64,000 bases of DNA from the NCBI GenBank assembly GCA_029776225.1, contig JAKOTR010000080.1, positions 1 to 64,000 on the forward strand, read 5' to 3'. Position 1 is the first letter of the stretch, and every line of letters starts with the position of its first letter. Under the pieces are notes generated by a model, which had not been told where the DNA came from, made no database searches, and saw only the letters and a list, made by a program, of their open reading frames with translations. Positions 8,278 through 17,432 of this stretch are shown one piece after another. The DNA comes from Acidobacteriota bacterium. Its GTDB lineage: Bacteria > Acidobacteriota > Terriglobia > Bryobacterales > Bryobacteraceae. Both the position numbers and the translations under genes were made by a program.

Positions 8278-9918
8278 ATGAAAGCGAGTGGGAACCAGTC
8301 AGCCACACCGAGCTTCGCCGATGTCGAAGCCGGAAAGATCATCCTCCGGACGCCGTTTGCGAACCTCCTGCTGTGCAAGCGGATTCCCGGCGCCGGGTGG
8401 GACGCCTCGCGGAAGGCCTGGACCTATCCTGCCACTGCGCAGCACGCCGCGCTGGTCCGAGCCACCATCCCCCGGCTGAGCGCATCGGATCGTTTCGCCG
8501 CGCTCATGGCCGCCAAGCCGGCGCCGGCGTCTGCCAGCCTGCCCGTCGGGCTCAAGACCCGCCCCTGGCGGCACCAGATCGCGGCTTACGAGTTCGCCAT
8601 GGAGCGATTCACGGGCGGCTCACCAGGCGTGATGCTCGCCATGGGGATGGGCACGGGGAAGACCCTGGTCGCCTGCATGATCCTCCTCGGGTTGCGCGCC
8701 ATGCGCACCCTCATCGTGGCGCCCCTGCGCGTGGTCCCGGTGTGGATCGCTCAGCTTGAGCGGCACCTGTCGACGCCCATGGTCGTGGCAGCGCTCGATG
8801 AGGAGGCCGGCAGCGTCGCCGACAAGCGGCGTCTGGCCGAGGAGAAGTTGCGGCTGGCCGAGACCACGGGCGTCCCCTTCGTCGCCGTGATCAACTACGA
8901 CTCCATCTGGCGCGAACCGTTCGGCGCCTGGGCCGAGCAACAGGCCTGGGACCTGGTCGTCGCCGACGAATCCCACAAGCTCAAACGACCCGGCGGCAAG
9001 GCGTCGCTCTACTTCAAGCGGCTGCGCAACCGGGCGCGTTACCGCCTCGCCCTCACCGGCACGCCCATGCCGCACTCGCCGCTCGACGTCTACGCCCAGT
9101 TCCGCTTCCTTGACGCCTCCGTCTTCGGCCCCTCCTTCAACGCTTTCAAGCAGAAGTACGCCGTGATGGGCGGTTTTCAGAACAAACAGGTCACCTCGTA
9201 CAAGAACCTCGACGAGCTGGAGACGCTCATGCGCCGAGCGACCTTCCGCGTCAGCAAGGACGTACTCGAGCTGCCGCCCGAGACCCACGTCACTTATCGC
9301 ACGACGCTCTCGCCGGAGTGCCAGGCCATCTACCGCGCCGTCGAAGAGGACTTCATCGCCGAGGTCGAAGGCGGAACGATCACCGTGGCCAATGCCATGG
9401 TCGCTTTGCTCCGTCTCCAGCAGATCGCGGGCGGCTGGGTGAAGACCGACGACGAGCGCTACCGGCGCGTGGATTGGGCCAAGCAGCGGCTCTTGGAAGA
9501 CACGCTCGAGGATATCGGGGCGGAGGAACCGGTCGTCGTCTTCTGCCGTTTCCACGCGGACCTGGATGCGGTGCACGAGGCTTGCGGGTCCCTGGGCTAT
9601 ACGAGCCTGGAACTCTCCGGCCGGCGTGCGGAACTCGCGCGCTGGCAGGCCGGCGAGGCACAGGTCCTGGCCGTGCAGATTTCAAGCGGCGGTGTCGGCG
9701 TGGATCTGAGCCGCGCCCGCTACGCCATCTACTATTCGCTCAGCTTCTCGCTGGGCGAGTATGACCAGGCGCTAAGCCGCGTCCATCGGCCCGGACAGAC
9801 GCGCCCGGTCGAGCACATCCACCTCGTCGCCAAGGGCACTGTCGACGAGAAGATCATGCGCGCGTTGGAAAAGCGCGCCGAAGTCATCCAGGCGATCCTC
9901 GCCGAGATCAAGGGGTAA
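8278..9918 (+). CDS. SNF2-family DNA helicase/translocase, phage type
   Basis: This 546-aa protein has the two RecA-like lobes of an SF2/SNF2 ATPase. Residues about 15-70 form a small N-terminal domain (GKIILRTPFANLLLCKRI, DASRKAWTYP) resembling HARP-type domains of annealing helicases. Motif I is AMGMGTGKT, motif Ia VAPLRVVPVW, motif II VADESHKLK, and motif III LTGTPMPHS. Lobe 2 has VVVFCRFHADLDAV, motif V with SSGGVGVDLSRA, and motif VI ALSRVHRPGQTRPV with its arginine fingers. It hydrolyses ATP to move on double-stranded DNA and probably serves element replication or recombination. ATG 8278 follows GCCGGCAGCC, so no strong ribosome site is seen. It precedes a small gene by 5 bp. Confidence 0.92.
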   Translation: MKASGNQSATPSFADVEAGKIILRTPFANLLLCKRIPGAGWDASRKAWTYPATAQHAALVRATIPRLSASDRFAALMAAKPAPASASLPVGLKTRPWRHQIAAYEFAMERFTGGSPGVMLAMGMGTGKTLVACMILLGLRAMRTLIVAPLRVVPVWIAQLERHLSTPMVVAALDEEAGSVADKRRLAEEKLRLAETTGVPFVAVINYDSIWREPFGAWAEQQAWDLVVADESHKLKRPGGKASLYFKRLRNRARYRLALTGTPMPHSPLDVYAQFRFLDASVFGPSFNAFKQKYAVMGGFQNKQVTSYKNLDELETLMRRATFRVSKDVLELPPETHVTYRTTLSPECQAIYRAVEEDFIAEVEGGTITVANAMVALLRLQQIAGGWVKTDDERYRRVDWAKQRLLEDTLEDIGAEEPVVVFCRFHADLDAVHEACGSLGYTSLELSGRRAELARWQAGEAQVLAVQISSGGVGVDLSRARYAIYYSLSFSLGEYDQALSRVHRPGQTRPVEHIHLVAKGTVDEKIMRALEKRAEVIQAILAEIKG

Positions 9919-9923
9919 CCACC

Positions 9924-10367
9924 ATGAACATAGAACAACTCAAGGAATTCGTCGCGCTCGAAAAACGCAAGCGCGATCTGGATTCGGAACTCAAAGCCAT
10001 CGCCGCCCGGCTCGACGACCTCGAGCAGGCGCTCGTGCCGCAGTTTTTGAACGACGGCGTAGCCTCCATGAAGGTCGATGGCCGCACCGTTTATCTGGCT
10101 CAGGACATCTACGCCGGCCCGCTGAATGACCGCAGCGAGGTGATCGCTGCCCTCAAGGCCAGCGAGCTCGGCCAGTACGTCTCGGAAAACTACAACACGC
10201 AGTCGCTCAAGGCCTTCGTGCGCGAGATGGCCGAAGAGGTCCGCCTGCGTTGCGAGCAAGAGGAGCGGCTGTTCACCGAGGAAGCGGTGCGCGCGGCGCT
10301 GCCGGCGCCCCTGGGCAACACCTTGAAGATTTCGTTTGTACATTCCCTTCGCAGCAGAAAGGCATAA
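9924..10367 (+). CDS. Small coiled-coil phage-type protein
   Basis: This 147-aa protein follows the helicase by 5 bp. Residues 1-40 (NIEQLKEFVALEKRKRDLDS, then KAIAARLDDLEQALVPQFL) form a clear amphipathic coiled coil. The remainder has a short beta part (ASMKVDGRTVYLAQDIYAG) and a charged helix. Similar small proteins occur in phage DNA-metabolism cassettes next to helicases and ssDNA-binding proteins, but I know of no assigned function. It is probably an accessory of the replication module. Confidence 0.7.
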   Translation: MNIEQLKEFVALEKRKRDLDSELKAIAARLDDLEQALVPQFLNDGVASMKVDGRTVYLAQDIYAGPLNDRSEVIAALKASELGQYVSENYNTQSLKAFVREMAEEVRLRCEQEERLFTEEAVRAALPAPLGNTLKISFVHSLRSRKA

Positions 10368-10369
10368 CT

Positions 10370-11095
10370 ATGACTGAACAACTTTTGCAACCTGAACCTC
10401 AGGCCGTGATCTTGGCGTTTCACACGGACCTGGACGCGATCAACGCCGCCCTCAGCACCAACATCGGCGCGGGCGGCCTCTCGGAATTCGATCTGCCGCG
10501 CATCAAGATGCCGGCCGGAGGCGGACTCCAGTGGGCCGTGCCGACGCTGGAAGGCGAAGCGATGGAGCCTGCAATCGAAGGCGTCATCGTGCTGGCGCGT
10601 GACACGCGGGCCTATTATTCCCAGCCCATCTCGGAAACCGGCGGCAGCCAGCCGCCGGACTGCTGGTCCGCCGACGGCACGACCGGCAGCGGCAAACCGG
10701 GCGGCGCCTGCCTGGCCTGTCCGCTCGCGCGGTACGGCAGCGCGCCGGGCAGCCGCGGCCAAGCCTGCAAGCAGATCAAGCAGCTCTTCGTTCTGCGCGG
10801 CAGCTTGCTCCTTCCCGAGGTGGTGACTCTGCCGCCGACCAGCCTGAAAGCGGCCAAGCAGTACCTGCTCAAGCTCACCTCGCAGGGCGTGCCGTACTAC
10901 GCCGTGGTCACGCGCATCGGCCTCGAGCGCACCAAGAACGCCCAAGGCATCGCCTACAGCCGCGCAGTACTCAGCTTCGTGCGGCGGCTGGCGCCCGAGG
11001 AGGTCGAGCGGGCGCGGGAGTACCACGAGATGCTCAAGCCGCTGGTCCAGAGGATGACCGTGGACCTGGAAGCGACCGAAGTCCAGGACGAGTGA
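10370..11095 (+). CDS. Phage-type conserved protein with Cys cluster, DNA-metabolism cassette
   Basis: ATG 10370 lies two bases after the preceding stop and after GCAGCAGAAAGG. The protein is 241 aa. It contains GGACLACPLARYGS and GQACKQIKQLFVLR, a Cys-x2-Cys plus Cys pattern that may hold zinc, then LPPTSLKAAKQYLLKLTSQG. This arrangement is found in phage proteins encoded with replication and recombination genes, often annotated only as DNA-binding or hypothetical. Position between the helicase cassette and a nuclease supports a role in handling single-stranded DNA, but that is inference from context. Confidence 0.65.
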   Translation: MTEQLLQPEPQAVILAFHTDLDAINAALSTNIGAGGLSEFDLPRIKMPAGGGLQWAVPTLEGEAMEPAIEGVIVLARDTRAYYSQPISETGGSQPPDCWSADGTTGSGKPGGACLACPLARYGSAPGSRGQACKQIKQLFVLRGSLLLPEVVTLPPTSLKAAKQYLLKLTSQGVPYYAVVTRIGLERTKNAQGIAYSRAVLSFVRRLAPEEVERAREYHEMLKPLVQRMTVDLEATEVQDE

Positions 11096-11099
11096 CGTG

Positions 11100-11417
11100 A
11101 TGACCGCGGAAGCTCTGACCGCAGAACTGGCGCAGAAGGTTATGGGCTGGGGTGCGGCGCCGGACCGGTTCCTGATCGGCAACCGGAGCTGGATTCCGCG
11201 CTGGCGCTTCCAGCCGCTGGAGCGGCTCGAGGACGCCTTCCGCCTGCTCGACAAGGCCGAGCCGGAGCACTACAGCATGGGTCTCGACGCCGGCGGGCGC
11301 TTTTTTGCCGAGGTGCGTATCGGGAGTCGTTTGGGCAAGGCGCGCGACGACTCAAAGCCGCGCGCCATCACCCTGGCCCTCGCCTGCGCACTGGGACTCG
11401 GGGAGGTGGAGATATGA
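11100..11417 (+). CDS. Phage ABA-sandwich (BC1872-like) small protein
   Basis: The start is ATG 11100, directly preceded by an in-frame GTG; the product is 105 aa. The opening (ALTAELAQKVMGWG), a Trp-rich middle (NRSWIPRWRFQPLERLEDAF) and the end (AITLALACALGLG) match the small alpha-beta-alpha sandwich proteins encoded by many phages near their replication genes. Their function is unknown. It overlaps the nuclease gene by 4 bp. Confidence 0.65.
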   Translation: MTAEALTAELAQKVMGWGAAPDRFLIGNRSWIPRWRFQPLERLEDAFRLLDKAEPEHYSMGLDAGGRFFAEVRIGSRLGKARDDSKPRAITLALACALGLGEVEI

Positions 11418-11716
11418 AAAATCGCTGCCGTGAATCCGCTTTGGTCGCCGAGATCCTGTGCGCCTTACGAGCGCTGCCCGGCGTGATTGTTCGCAAGCGC
11501 CACGGCAGCGCCTGGGGCGTGGCCGGGGACCCGGACCTGTACGGCTCGATCCAAGGCCGCCACTTCGAGATCGAGGTCAAGCGGCCGGGCGACCGACTGA
11601 CAGCTCTTCAAGAAGCGCGGATGAAGCAGTGGGCCGCCACGGGCGCCCTGGCGGGCGTGGCTCGCAGCGTCGAGGATGCCCTGCACATCGTCGGGGCAGA
11701 CGGGAGGGCTCGATGA
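11414..11716 (+). CDS. VRR-NUC domain nuclease
   Basis: This 100-aa protein is one minimal VRR-NUC domain of the PD-(D/E)xK nuclease superfamily. The catalytic signature is GDPDLYGS followed by FEIEVKRPGDRLTALQ (Asp, then Glu-x-Lys) and the downstream Gln helix. An N-terminal Glu (RESALVAEIL) sits at the usual first conserved position. Stand-alone VRR-NUC proteins are common in phages and plasmids and act as structure-dependent or Holliday-junction-type nucleases. It overlaps both neighbours by 4 bp, so it is translated with the replication cassette. Confidence 0.88.
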   Translation: MKNRCRESALVAEILCALRALPGVIVRKRHGSAWGVAGDPDLYGSIQGRHFEIEVKRPGDRLTALQEARMKQWAATGALAGVARSVEDALHIVGADGRAR

Positions 11717-11952
11717 GGAGTGCACCGTACAGCCTCGCGGCTCTCCGCGAGTATCGACGGCGCAAAGAACAAGGCAAAGCCACTCCGCCTCTGACGCTCG
11801 CAGACATCCCGCCCGACACGCCTATCGAAGAAGGCATCGTGCTGGGCTGCTGGAACGGCCAGGCCTTTGTGAGCTGGGAGAGGTGGCTGGCCTCACAACC
11901 CGCTGAAGCGTTCAGGGTATCGCCGGAGGAGGACCATGCCCGAGCCCGGTAG
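11713..11952 (+). CDS. Small hypothetical element protein
   Basis: ATG 11713 overlaps the nuclease stop by ATGA and the frame ends at 11952, inside the start of the primase gene (17-bp overlap). The product is 79 aa: a basic N-terminal helix (YSLAALREYRRRKEQGK) and an aromatic C-terminal part (VLGCWNGQAFVSWERWLAS). I do not recognise it. Overlap at both ends supports that it is a real gene of the operon. Confidence 0.6.
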   Translation: MRSAPYSLAALREYRRRKEQGKATPPLTLADIPPDTPIEEGIVLGCWNGQAFVSWERWLASQPAEAFRVSPEEDHARAR

Positions 11953-13717
11953 CCCGCGCTGGTTTCTCCGAGAGTTGTTCGCCGGCAAGCCGGAGGAGCT
12001 GTACCTGCTCCTCTGGACCCTGGCCGACAAGCGCTCCCGCTGGTTCCGCGACGTCGATGCTGCTGCCTCCGCCGTCGAAGCGCTGGCCGCCCAGGACGTC
12101 TACGTCGGCGTGGGTCTCTCCCCCAGGGACTACGGCCCGGCTCAGCGCTGTCCCTCGGAGGAGATCGCCGGCATTGTCGGCCTCTGGGCGGACCTCGATC
12201 TCAGATCGGAGGCGCACGCGAGGAAGGCGCTACCGGCGACCATCCAGGACGCGCTCACCATCATTCCCGAGCTGCTTCCACCGACCATGGTGGTGGCGAC
12301 CGGCAACGGCGCCCACGCCTGGTGGCTGTTCAAGGAACCGTACCTGTTCGCGAGCGACGAGGACCGCAAGGCGGCGGCACGCCTCATCGCCCGCTGGCAA
12401 ACGCTGTTGCGCCTGAACGCCGCCGCCCGCGGCTGGGCCTTCGACCGGCTGGCGGACTTGGCGCGCATACTCCGCATTCCGGGCACGGTCAACGCCAAGG
12501 ATCCGGCCAACCCGAAGCTGGTGACCCTCTTCTCGCACACGGACCGGCGCTACAACCCCTCCGACTTCGAGGACTGGCTCGAGGAAGCGGCGGTCCCCGA
12601 CCCGGCCGCCGAGGAACAGGCCGCCCGCGACTGGGCCGAGCGCTTCAAGGACAAGCCGCTCGTCATCAACCTGAACGCCCGCATCCCCCAGGAGATGCTC
12701 GAGCGCTGGATGGAAGCCGACCTGCGCTTCCGCAACACGTGGTTTCGCCAACGGCATGATCTGAATGATCAGAGCCAGAGCGGCTACGACCTGGCGCTCG
12801 CTTGCTTCGGCGTGGATGCGGGCCTAACCGAGCAGCAGATCGTAGACCTGATCATCCACCATCGCTGCCTCCACCGGCAGAAGCATCGGACACGCCTTGA
12901 CTACTATCAACGGACCATAGCCAAGGCAGGCAAGCGGAGCGCCGATAGCGACGCTTCCAAGGATCTGCCGCCTGCAACGGTCGCCCCTGTCCAGACGGCT
13001 GCAACACCCGCTGGAGGGACCGCAGACAGCGAACCGCAAGCCGAGGCGCACACTGAGACCCCGACAGCGGAGAAGCCCGTCGATCCGGCGCATGCCAAGG
13101 CGCTGTTGTGCCAGCGCATTTCGACATTGTTGGGAGTCCGAATCATCCGTCTGGTGAAGGTCGCGGGCAAGGAACCCATCTACCAGATGGAGTTGGAGCA
13201 GGGAAGAATTGAGTTTCCCAACGTCGGCAAACTGATCTCGCAGGACTCGCTGCGCGTGGCCTTCGCCGCAACGGTCGGCAGGCTGATTCCGAAGATGAAG
13301 CCGAAGGCCTGGGAGCAACTCGCCCAGATGATGCTCGACGCCTGCGTGGTCGAGGAAGGCAGCGAGGAGATGGAGTTCGAGGGCGCCGCGAGGATGTATG
13401 TTGCACAGTACCTCGCTGAGACCGGTTTCATCGATTCCATCGAGGGCCAGACCGTCCAAAACGCTCGCAAGCCGATAGTGCTGGACGGCCGGATCGCGAT
13501 CTGCGCCAGCGACCTCCAAATCTACGTCAACAAGACGACCTTTCAAAACCTTTCCGTGCGCGCCATCGTTTCGCTGCTCAAAGCACTCGGCGGCCAGAGC
13601 ATTCGGCTCCGCGGACAGAAGTTTCGGGAGCAAAGCCGGTGGGTGTTGCCAGTCGAGGAGTTCGACCCAAAGGACTATTCAGTGCCGCAGAAGGATGAAA
13701 GCCATGACCTCAACTGA
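11936..13717 (+). CDS. AEP-type primase / replication protein
   Basis: This 593-aa protein starts at ATG 11936. Residues about 70-200 show the archaeo-eukaryotic primase pattern: GLWADLDLR (the Asp-x-Asp metal site), then ATGNGAHAWWLF (small residue-x-His nucleotide site), and ILRIPGTVNAKDP with the final conserved block. A helical region follows (SGYDLALACFGVDAGLT, LIIHHR), like PriCT domains. Residues about 325-390 are a low-complexity Pro/Ala/Glu linker, and a C-terminal domain ends near residue 580. Such proteins prime replication of plasmids and phages. It overlaps the next gene by 23 bp. Confidence 0.82.
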   Translation: MPEPGSPRWFLRELFAGKPEELYLLLWTLADKRSRWFRDVDAAASAVEALAAQDVYVGVGLSPRDYGPAQRCPSEEIAGIVGLWADLDLRSEAHARKALPATIQDALTIIPELLPPTMVVATGNGAHAWWLFKEPYLFASDEDRKAAARLIARWQTLLRLNAAARGWAFDRLADLARILRIPGTVNAKDPANPKLVTLFSHTDRRYNPSDFEDWLEEAAVPDPAAEEQAARDWAERFKDKPLVINLNARIPQEMLERWMEADLRFRNTWFRQRHDLNDQSQSGYDLALACFGVDAGLTEQQIVDLIIHHRCLHRQKHRTRLDYYQRTIAKAGKRSADSDASKDLPPATVAPVQTAATPAGGTADSEPQAEAHTETPTAEKPVDPAHAKALLCQRISTLLGVRIIRLVKVAGKEPIYQMELEQGRIEFPNVGKLISQDSLRVAFAATVGRLIPKMKPKAWEQLAQMMLDACVVEEGSEEMEFEGAARMYVAQYLAETGFIDSIEGQTVQNARKPIVLDGRIAICASDLQIYVNKTTFQNLSVRAIVSLLKALGGQSIRLRGQKFREQSRWVLPVEEFDPKDYSVPQKDESHDLN

Positions 13718-15398
13718 AGAAGCACTCGGGACGTTGGAGGGGATCGGTCAACAAGACCACTCCGCCACTTGCGAGTATCGGATCTTCGGTCCGCCGGGCG
13801 CCGGCAAGACGACGAATCTAACCCGCCAGATCCGTCGCGCCGTCGAGAGATTCGGCCCCGATGCGGTATTGGTCACCAGTTTCTCGCGCGCAGCCGCTGC
13901 AGAGTTGGCCGGTCGCGACTTGCCGATCAGGCCGGACCGCATCGGAACCTTGCACTCCCACTGTTGGCACGCGCTGGGCGGGCCGGAGATTGCCGAAGCG
14001 AACGCCGATGAGTGGAACCGCGCACACCCGCATCTTGCGATCACTCCGGCCCGGAAGCAGAACAAGCTCGACGGCGAAGAGTCGATCGAAGAGGAAGGCG
14101 ACAGCACCAAGGAGGGCGACCGCCTCTTAGAACAGTTGAACCGGTACAGGGGCCTCATGATTGACCGCGCCCTGTGGCCGCCGATGCTGCGCGACTTCGA
14201 GAAGAAGTGGACAGAGCACAAGCACGCCCACGGAGTCTTGGACTTTGCCGACCTTATCGATACCTGCCTGCGAGACGTAGCGCTGGCGCCGAAGAACCCC
14301 GCAGTGATCTTTGCGGATGAGGCGCAGGACTTGAACAAGATGCAGTTGGCGCTGATCCGGAAGTGGGGCGAGCGCGCCAACTACTTCATCCTGGCAGGTG
14401 ACGACGATCAGACCATCTACTCGTTCACCGGCGCCTCTCCGGAGGCGATGCTCGAACCGGACATTCCCGAGGACCACAAGATCATCCTCAAGCAGAGCTA
14501 CCGCTTGCCCCGCGCCGTCCACCGTGTGGCCGAGGCGCTGATTCGGCGGGTTACGCGGCGCCAGGAGAAGATCTACCTGCCTCGGCCGGCGGAGGGCAAG
14601 GTCGAGCGGCTCTCCCGAGACGGCTACAAGTCCCCCGAGTTCTTCATCGTGCCGAGCGCGCTCGAGCATTTGGAACGCGGCAAGACGGTGATGTTCCTGG
14701 CCGCCTGCTCGTACATGCTGCACCCCGTGGTCGCAGTTCTTCGAAAGGAGGGCATCCCCTTTCACAACCCCTACCGGAGAGCTAACGGCTTCTGGAACCC
14801 ACTCCGGCGGGGCAGCCGGGGCTCGAGCGCCAATCGCCTGATCGCGTTACTCGGTGCGCAGGGGGGTATCGAGCAACCCCGGCGCCCGTGGACGTTCGGC
14901 GAAAGCTCGCTCTGGGCCGAATGCCTGAGGTCGAAGGGCATCCTGCGGGAGGGAGCGAAGAGGGAGCTCCGGACTTACGACGCCGACAGACCGGCGACGC
15001 TCGAAGAGTTGGATGAGTTGCTCGAACCGGACGCGATCGAGTCGCTTCTGGCAGCCTACGAACGCGACCATCACGCCCTCCTCGGCTGGTGGCAGGGGCG
15101 CGTGACGGCGGACGTTGCCAGGCGCATCCAGTATCCCGCAGAGATAGTCCGCCGACGCGGGCCGCGCGCGCTGATGGATCCCCCGCAGGTTGTGGTCGGC
15201 ACCATCCACTCCGTCAAGGGCGGGCAAGCGGATGTGGTGTACCTGTTCCCGGATTTGAGCCAGGCGGGAGACGCGCAGTACCAACGCTTCGGACCTGCGC
15301 GCGACTCGGTCATCCGGTTGTTCTACGTGGGCGTCACTCGCGCGCGGGAGACCCTGTACATCTGCCGGCAAGCGGCGGCCTTGGCGGCCTCTATCTGA
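13695..15398 (+). CDS. UvrD/Rep-type superfamily 1 helicase
   Basis: This 567-aa protein uses ATG 13695 or ATG 13704. Walker A is FGPPGAGKTTNLTRQI, motif Ia VTSFSRAAAAELA, motif Ib IGTLHSHCW, Walker B VIFADEAQDLN, motif III LAGDDDQTIYSFTGA, motif IV LKQSYRLPRAVHRVAEAL, and motifs V/VI TIHSVKGGQADVVYL and RLFYVGVTRARETLYI. All ATPase motifs are intact, so an active 3'-5' DNA helicase is expected. It is shorter than chromosomal UvrD, as in phage and plasmid versions. It overlaps the primase and abuts the integrase, consistent with element replication or resolution. Confidence 0.92.
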   Translation: MKAMTSTEEALGTLEGIGQQDHSATCEYRIFGPPGAGKTTNLTRQIRRAVERFGPDAVLVTSFSRAAAAELAGRDLPIRPDRIGTLHSHCWHALGGPEIAEANADEWNRAHPHLAITPARKQNKLDGEESIEEEGDSTKEGDRLLEQLNRYRGLMIDRALWPPMLRDFEKKWTEHKHAHGVLDFADLIDTCLRDVALAPKNPAVIFADEAQDLNKMQLALIRKWGERANYFILAGDDDQTIYSFTGASPEAMLEPDIPEDHKIILKQSYRLPRAVHRVAEALIRRVTRRQEKIYLPRPAEGKVERLSRDGYKSPEFFIVPSALEHLERGKTVMFLAACSYMLHPVVAVLRKEGIPFHNPYRRANGFWNPLRRGSRGSSANRLIALLGAQGGIEQPRRPWTFGESSLWAECLRSKGILREGAKRELRTYDADRPATLEELDELLEPDAIESLLAAYERDHHALLGWWQGRVTADVARRIQYPAEIVRRRGPRALMDPPQVVVGTIHSVKGGQADVVYLFPDLSQAGDAQYQRFGPARDSVIRLFYVGVTRARETLYICRQAAALAASI

Positions 15399-16718
15399 TT
15401 GAAAAAACGGGCCTTGCTTATGGGTTGGAACGAAGGTATCCTGCGGGCGCTGACAGGAGACGTCGCCTTGAGACAGCGAGTGCAGCACCCCAAGATCAAC
15501 GAATGCAAGGATCGGGCGAAGCCGTACTGGTTCTTCCGCTACTGGCACGACGAGTTGCTGGCCGACGGCTCAATCAGGACCACGCGCAAGCGCCGCATCG
15601 TCGGGCCGAGCAAAGGGCCGAACGCGCTCACGAAGAAGCAGGCCGAGGCGGAGCGCGACAAGTTCCTCGCCGAGCTGAACGCCGCACCGTCGCGCGCCGA
15701 AGCGGCAGCGGTGCAGCAACCCGTTGAGGCCGGCGCCATCCTTTTTGGCAGGCTCGCCCAATTGTGGCGCAAGGATTTCGTCGAGCGCGAGGTAGGTGGC
15801 AGGTCGCTGGTAGCGAAGTCCACGCGCGCGAAGTACGTCAACCATCTCGAGAACCACATCCTGCCGAGATGGAAAGACACGCGCCTGGCCGAATTCCGCA
15901 CCAAGGACGTTCTCGACTGGCTTCAGGAGACGTGCGAGTCCTGGTACATGATGGCCGACCTGCGGAACATCATGAGCGGCATCTTCACCAAGGCGCAGGA
16001 ATGGGAACTTCTGCCCGAGACGTTCGCCAACCCGATGCGGCGTGTCAAACTTCCCAAGAAATGGAAGGTGCGGCCGGAACGGATTCTGACGGAGGAGGAA
16101 ACCGTCCGGGTGCTGGCCCGGCTCGAGGATCCCCATTTGCTGATCTGTGAGACCTGCATCGCCACCGGCACCCGGATCTCCGAGGTCACCGGGCTGAAGA
16201 TCAAGCATCTTGATCTGGAAAAAGGCTGCATCCGGATCGAGCAGCGCCACTGGCGCGGCGATATCGATGCGCCCAAGACGGAGAAGAGCAGGCGCACGCT
16301 GGCGCTGGCGAACTTGGTTGATCGATACCGGCGGTGGGTTGCCGGGCTGGAGCACAGGGACCCGGAGGCCTGGGTCTTCCCGCAGGAGGAGGACAAGCGC
16401 AAGCCGCTGTGGGACTCCGGGGTCCGGCAGGCGCTCAAGAAGGCTGCGGTCGCCGAGGGCTGCGATTTTCCGGGGTTGGGTCCGCACTCCTTCCGCCGGG
16501 CCAACATCACCTGGCGGCAAGAAGTCGGCGGCTCCTCGATCGAGGCCTCCAGAATCGCCGGCCACGCCAGCACCAAGATCACCGAGGACTACACGGTCGT
16601 CCAATTGAAGCGGCAGGAGGAACTGACCCGCCGGATTCAGGACAAGCTGGCCAAGGCGGCCAAGCGCGCCAACAGGCCACACAAGGTGGCCGAAATCCGT
16701 GTGGAGCAGGTGGCATGA
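15399..16718 (+). CDS. int: Tyrosine recombinase / integrase
   Basis: The frame begins at TTG 15399 directly after the helicase stop; ATG 15420 is the likelier start, giving 432 aa. The N-terminal part has an arm-type region (AKPYWFFRYWHDELL), then a SAM-like core-binding domain (STRAKYVNHLENHILPRWKD). The catalytic domain has ATGTRISEVTGLK (Arg I), a Lys turn region (PKTEKSRRTLAL), HSFRRANITW (His-x-x-Arg), GHAS and the nucleophile in EDYTVV. All catalytic residues are present. It should insert and excise the element at the tRNA-Val site 1.8 kb downstream. Short repeats before that site may be its arm sites. Confidence 0.94.
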   Translation: MKKRALLMGWNEGILRALTGDVALRQRVQHPKINECKDRAKPYWFFRYWHDELLADGSIRTTRKRRIVGPSKGPNALTKKQAEAERDKFLAELNAAPSRAEAAAVQQPVEAGAILFGRLAQLWRKDFVEREVGGRSLVAKSTRAKYVNHLENHILPRWKDTRLAEFRTKDVLDWLQETCESWYMMADLRNIMSGIFTKAQEWELLPETFANPMRRVKLPKKWKVRPERILTEEETVRVLARLEDPHLLICETCIATGTRISEVTGLKIKHLDLEKGCIRIEQRHWRGDIDAPKTEKSRRTLALANLVDRYRRWVAGLEHRDPEAWVFPQEEDKRKPLWDSGVRQALKKAAVAEGCDFPGLGPHSFRRANITWRQEVGGSSIEASRIAGHASTKITEDYTVVQLKRQEELTRRIQDKLAKAAKRANRPHKVAEIRVEQVA

Positions 16719-16766
16719 CCGCGCGAGCCGGGCCGCCAGCCACAGCCTGCCGATGATAAACTCGAA

Positions 16767-17432
16767 GTGCTGATGCCCGTCGAGCTGCCGCTTCTGGTCA
16801 AGGAGATCCACCGCCAGGCTCGCTTGCAGGGCATGGCCCCGCCAGGCGCAACGCGATTGGTGAAGCTGCTCTACCTGGCCGACCTCGAATGGCGGCGTCA
16901 ACACGGCGGCGCGCCCCTGGCTCAGCTCACTTGGCGCTTCCTGCACTTCGGCCCTTACGCTTGCGAGCTGGCCGATCTGCTAGGCGGCCCAGAGGTGGAG
17001 AAGACCGAGTTCGAAACGGGCAAGGTTGCCCATCGGCTGGTTTTCGCACCAGAAGAGCTTGAGAATCCTCAGGTGCCTGAGGAGATCTGCGGGCTGCTTG
17101 CCCGGCTGTTGAAGAGTTGGGGGGACGCCGACCTCAACATGCTGCTGGACTTCGTCTACTTTGAGACCGAGCCGATGGAACGGGCACGGCGGGGCGAGTT
17201 GCTGGATTTCTCCCAACTAAGACAGCCGGCGCGTGCTGCGCCGCCTAGGGTGGACCAGCAGAGGCTGAAGGCCCTGCGCGCCAGACTGGCCGAGCGAGTA
17301 CGGGACTTGAAGCTTCGCACGGGTGGTCTCCAATCACCCCTGATCGCTCACGATGGTGCACGAGTTTGGGATGAAGAAGACCGTCCTGTCAAATTGCCCA
17401 TCGGCGCTCCGATCGAATTTCCTGGAGTTTGA
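16767..17432 (+). CDS. Panacea-domain (SocA-like) protein, candidate antitoxin
   Basis: This 221-aa protein starts at GTG 16767 or ATG 16773. The core, TRLVKLLYLADLEWRRQHGG followed by LTWRFLHFGPYACELADLL and LLKSWGDADLNMLLDFVYFE, matches the Panacea/SocA fold (DUF4065), in which a K-L-LYLAD motif and an aromatic-rich F-GPY motif are typical. Panacea proteins are promiscuous antitoxins paired with many unrelated toxins, and are common cargo of prophages and plasmids. It overlaps the next gene by 4 bp (TTGA), the coupling expected of a toxin-antitoxin pair. Cargo position between integrase and att fits that. Confidence 0.78.
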   Translation: MLMPVELPLLVKEIHRQARLQGMAPPGATRLVKLLYLADLEWRRQHGGAPLAQLTWRFLHFGPYACELADLLGGPEVEKTEFETGKVAHRLVFAPEELENPQVPEEICGLLARLLKSWGDADLNMLLDFVYFETEPMERARRGELLDFSQLRQPARAAPPRVDQQRLKALRARLAERVRDLKLRTGGLQSPLIAHDGARVWDEEDRPVKLPIGAPIEFPGV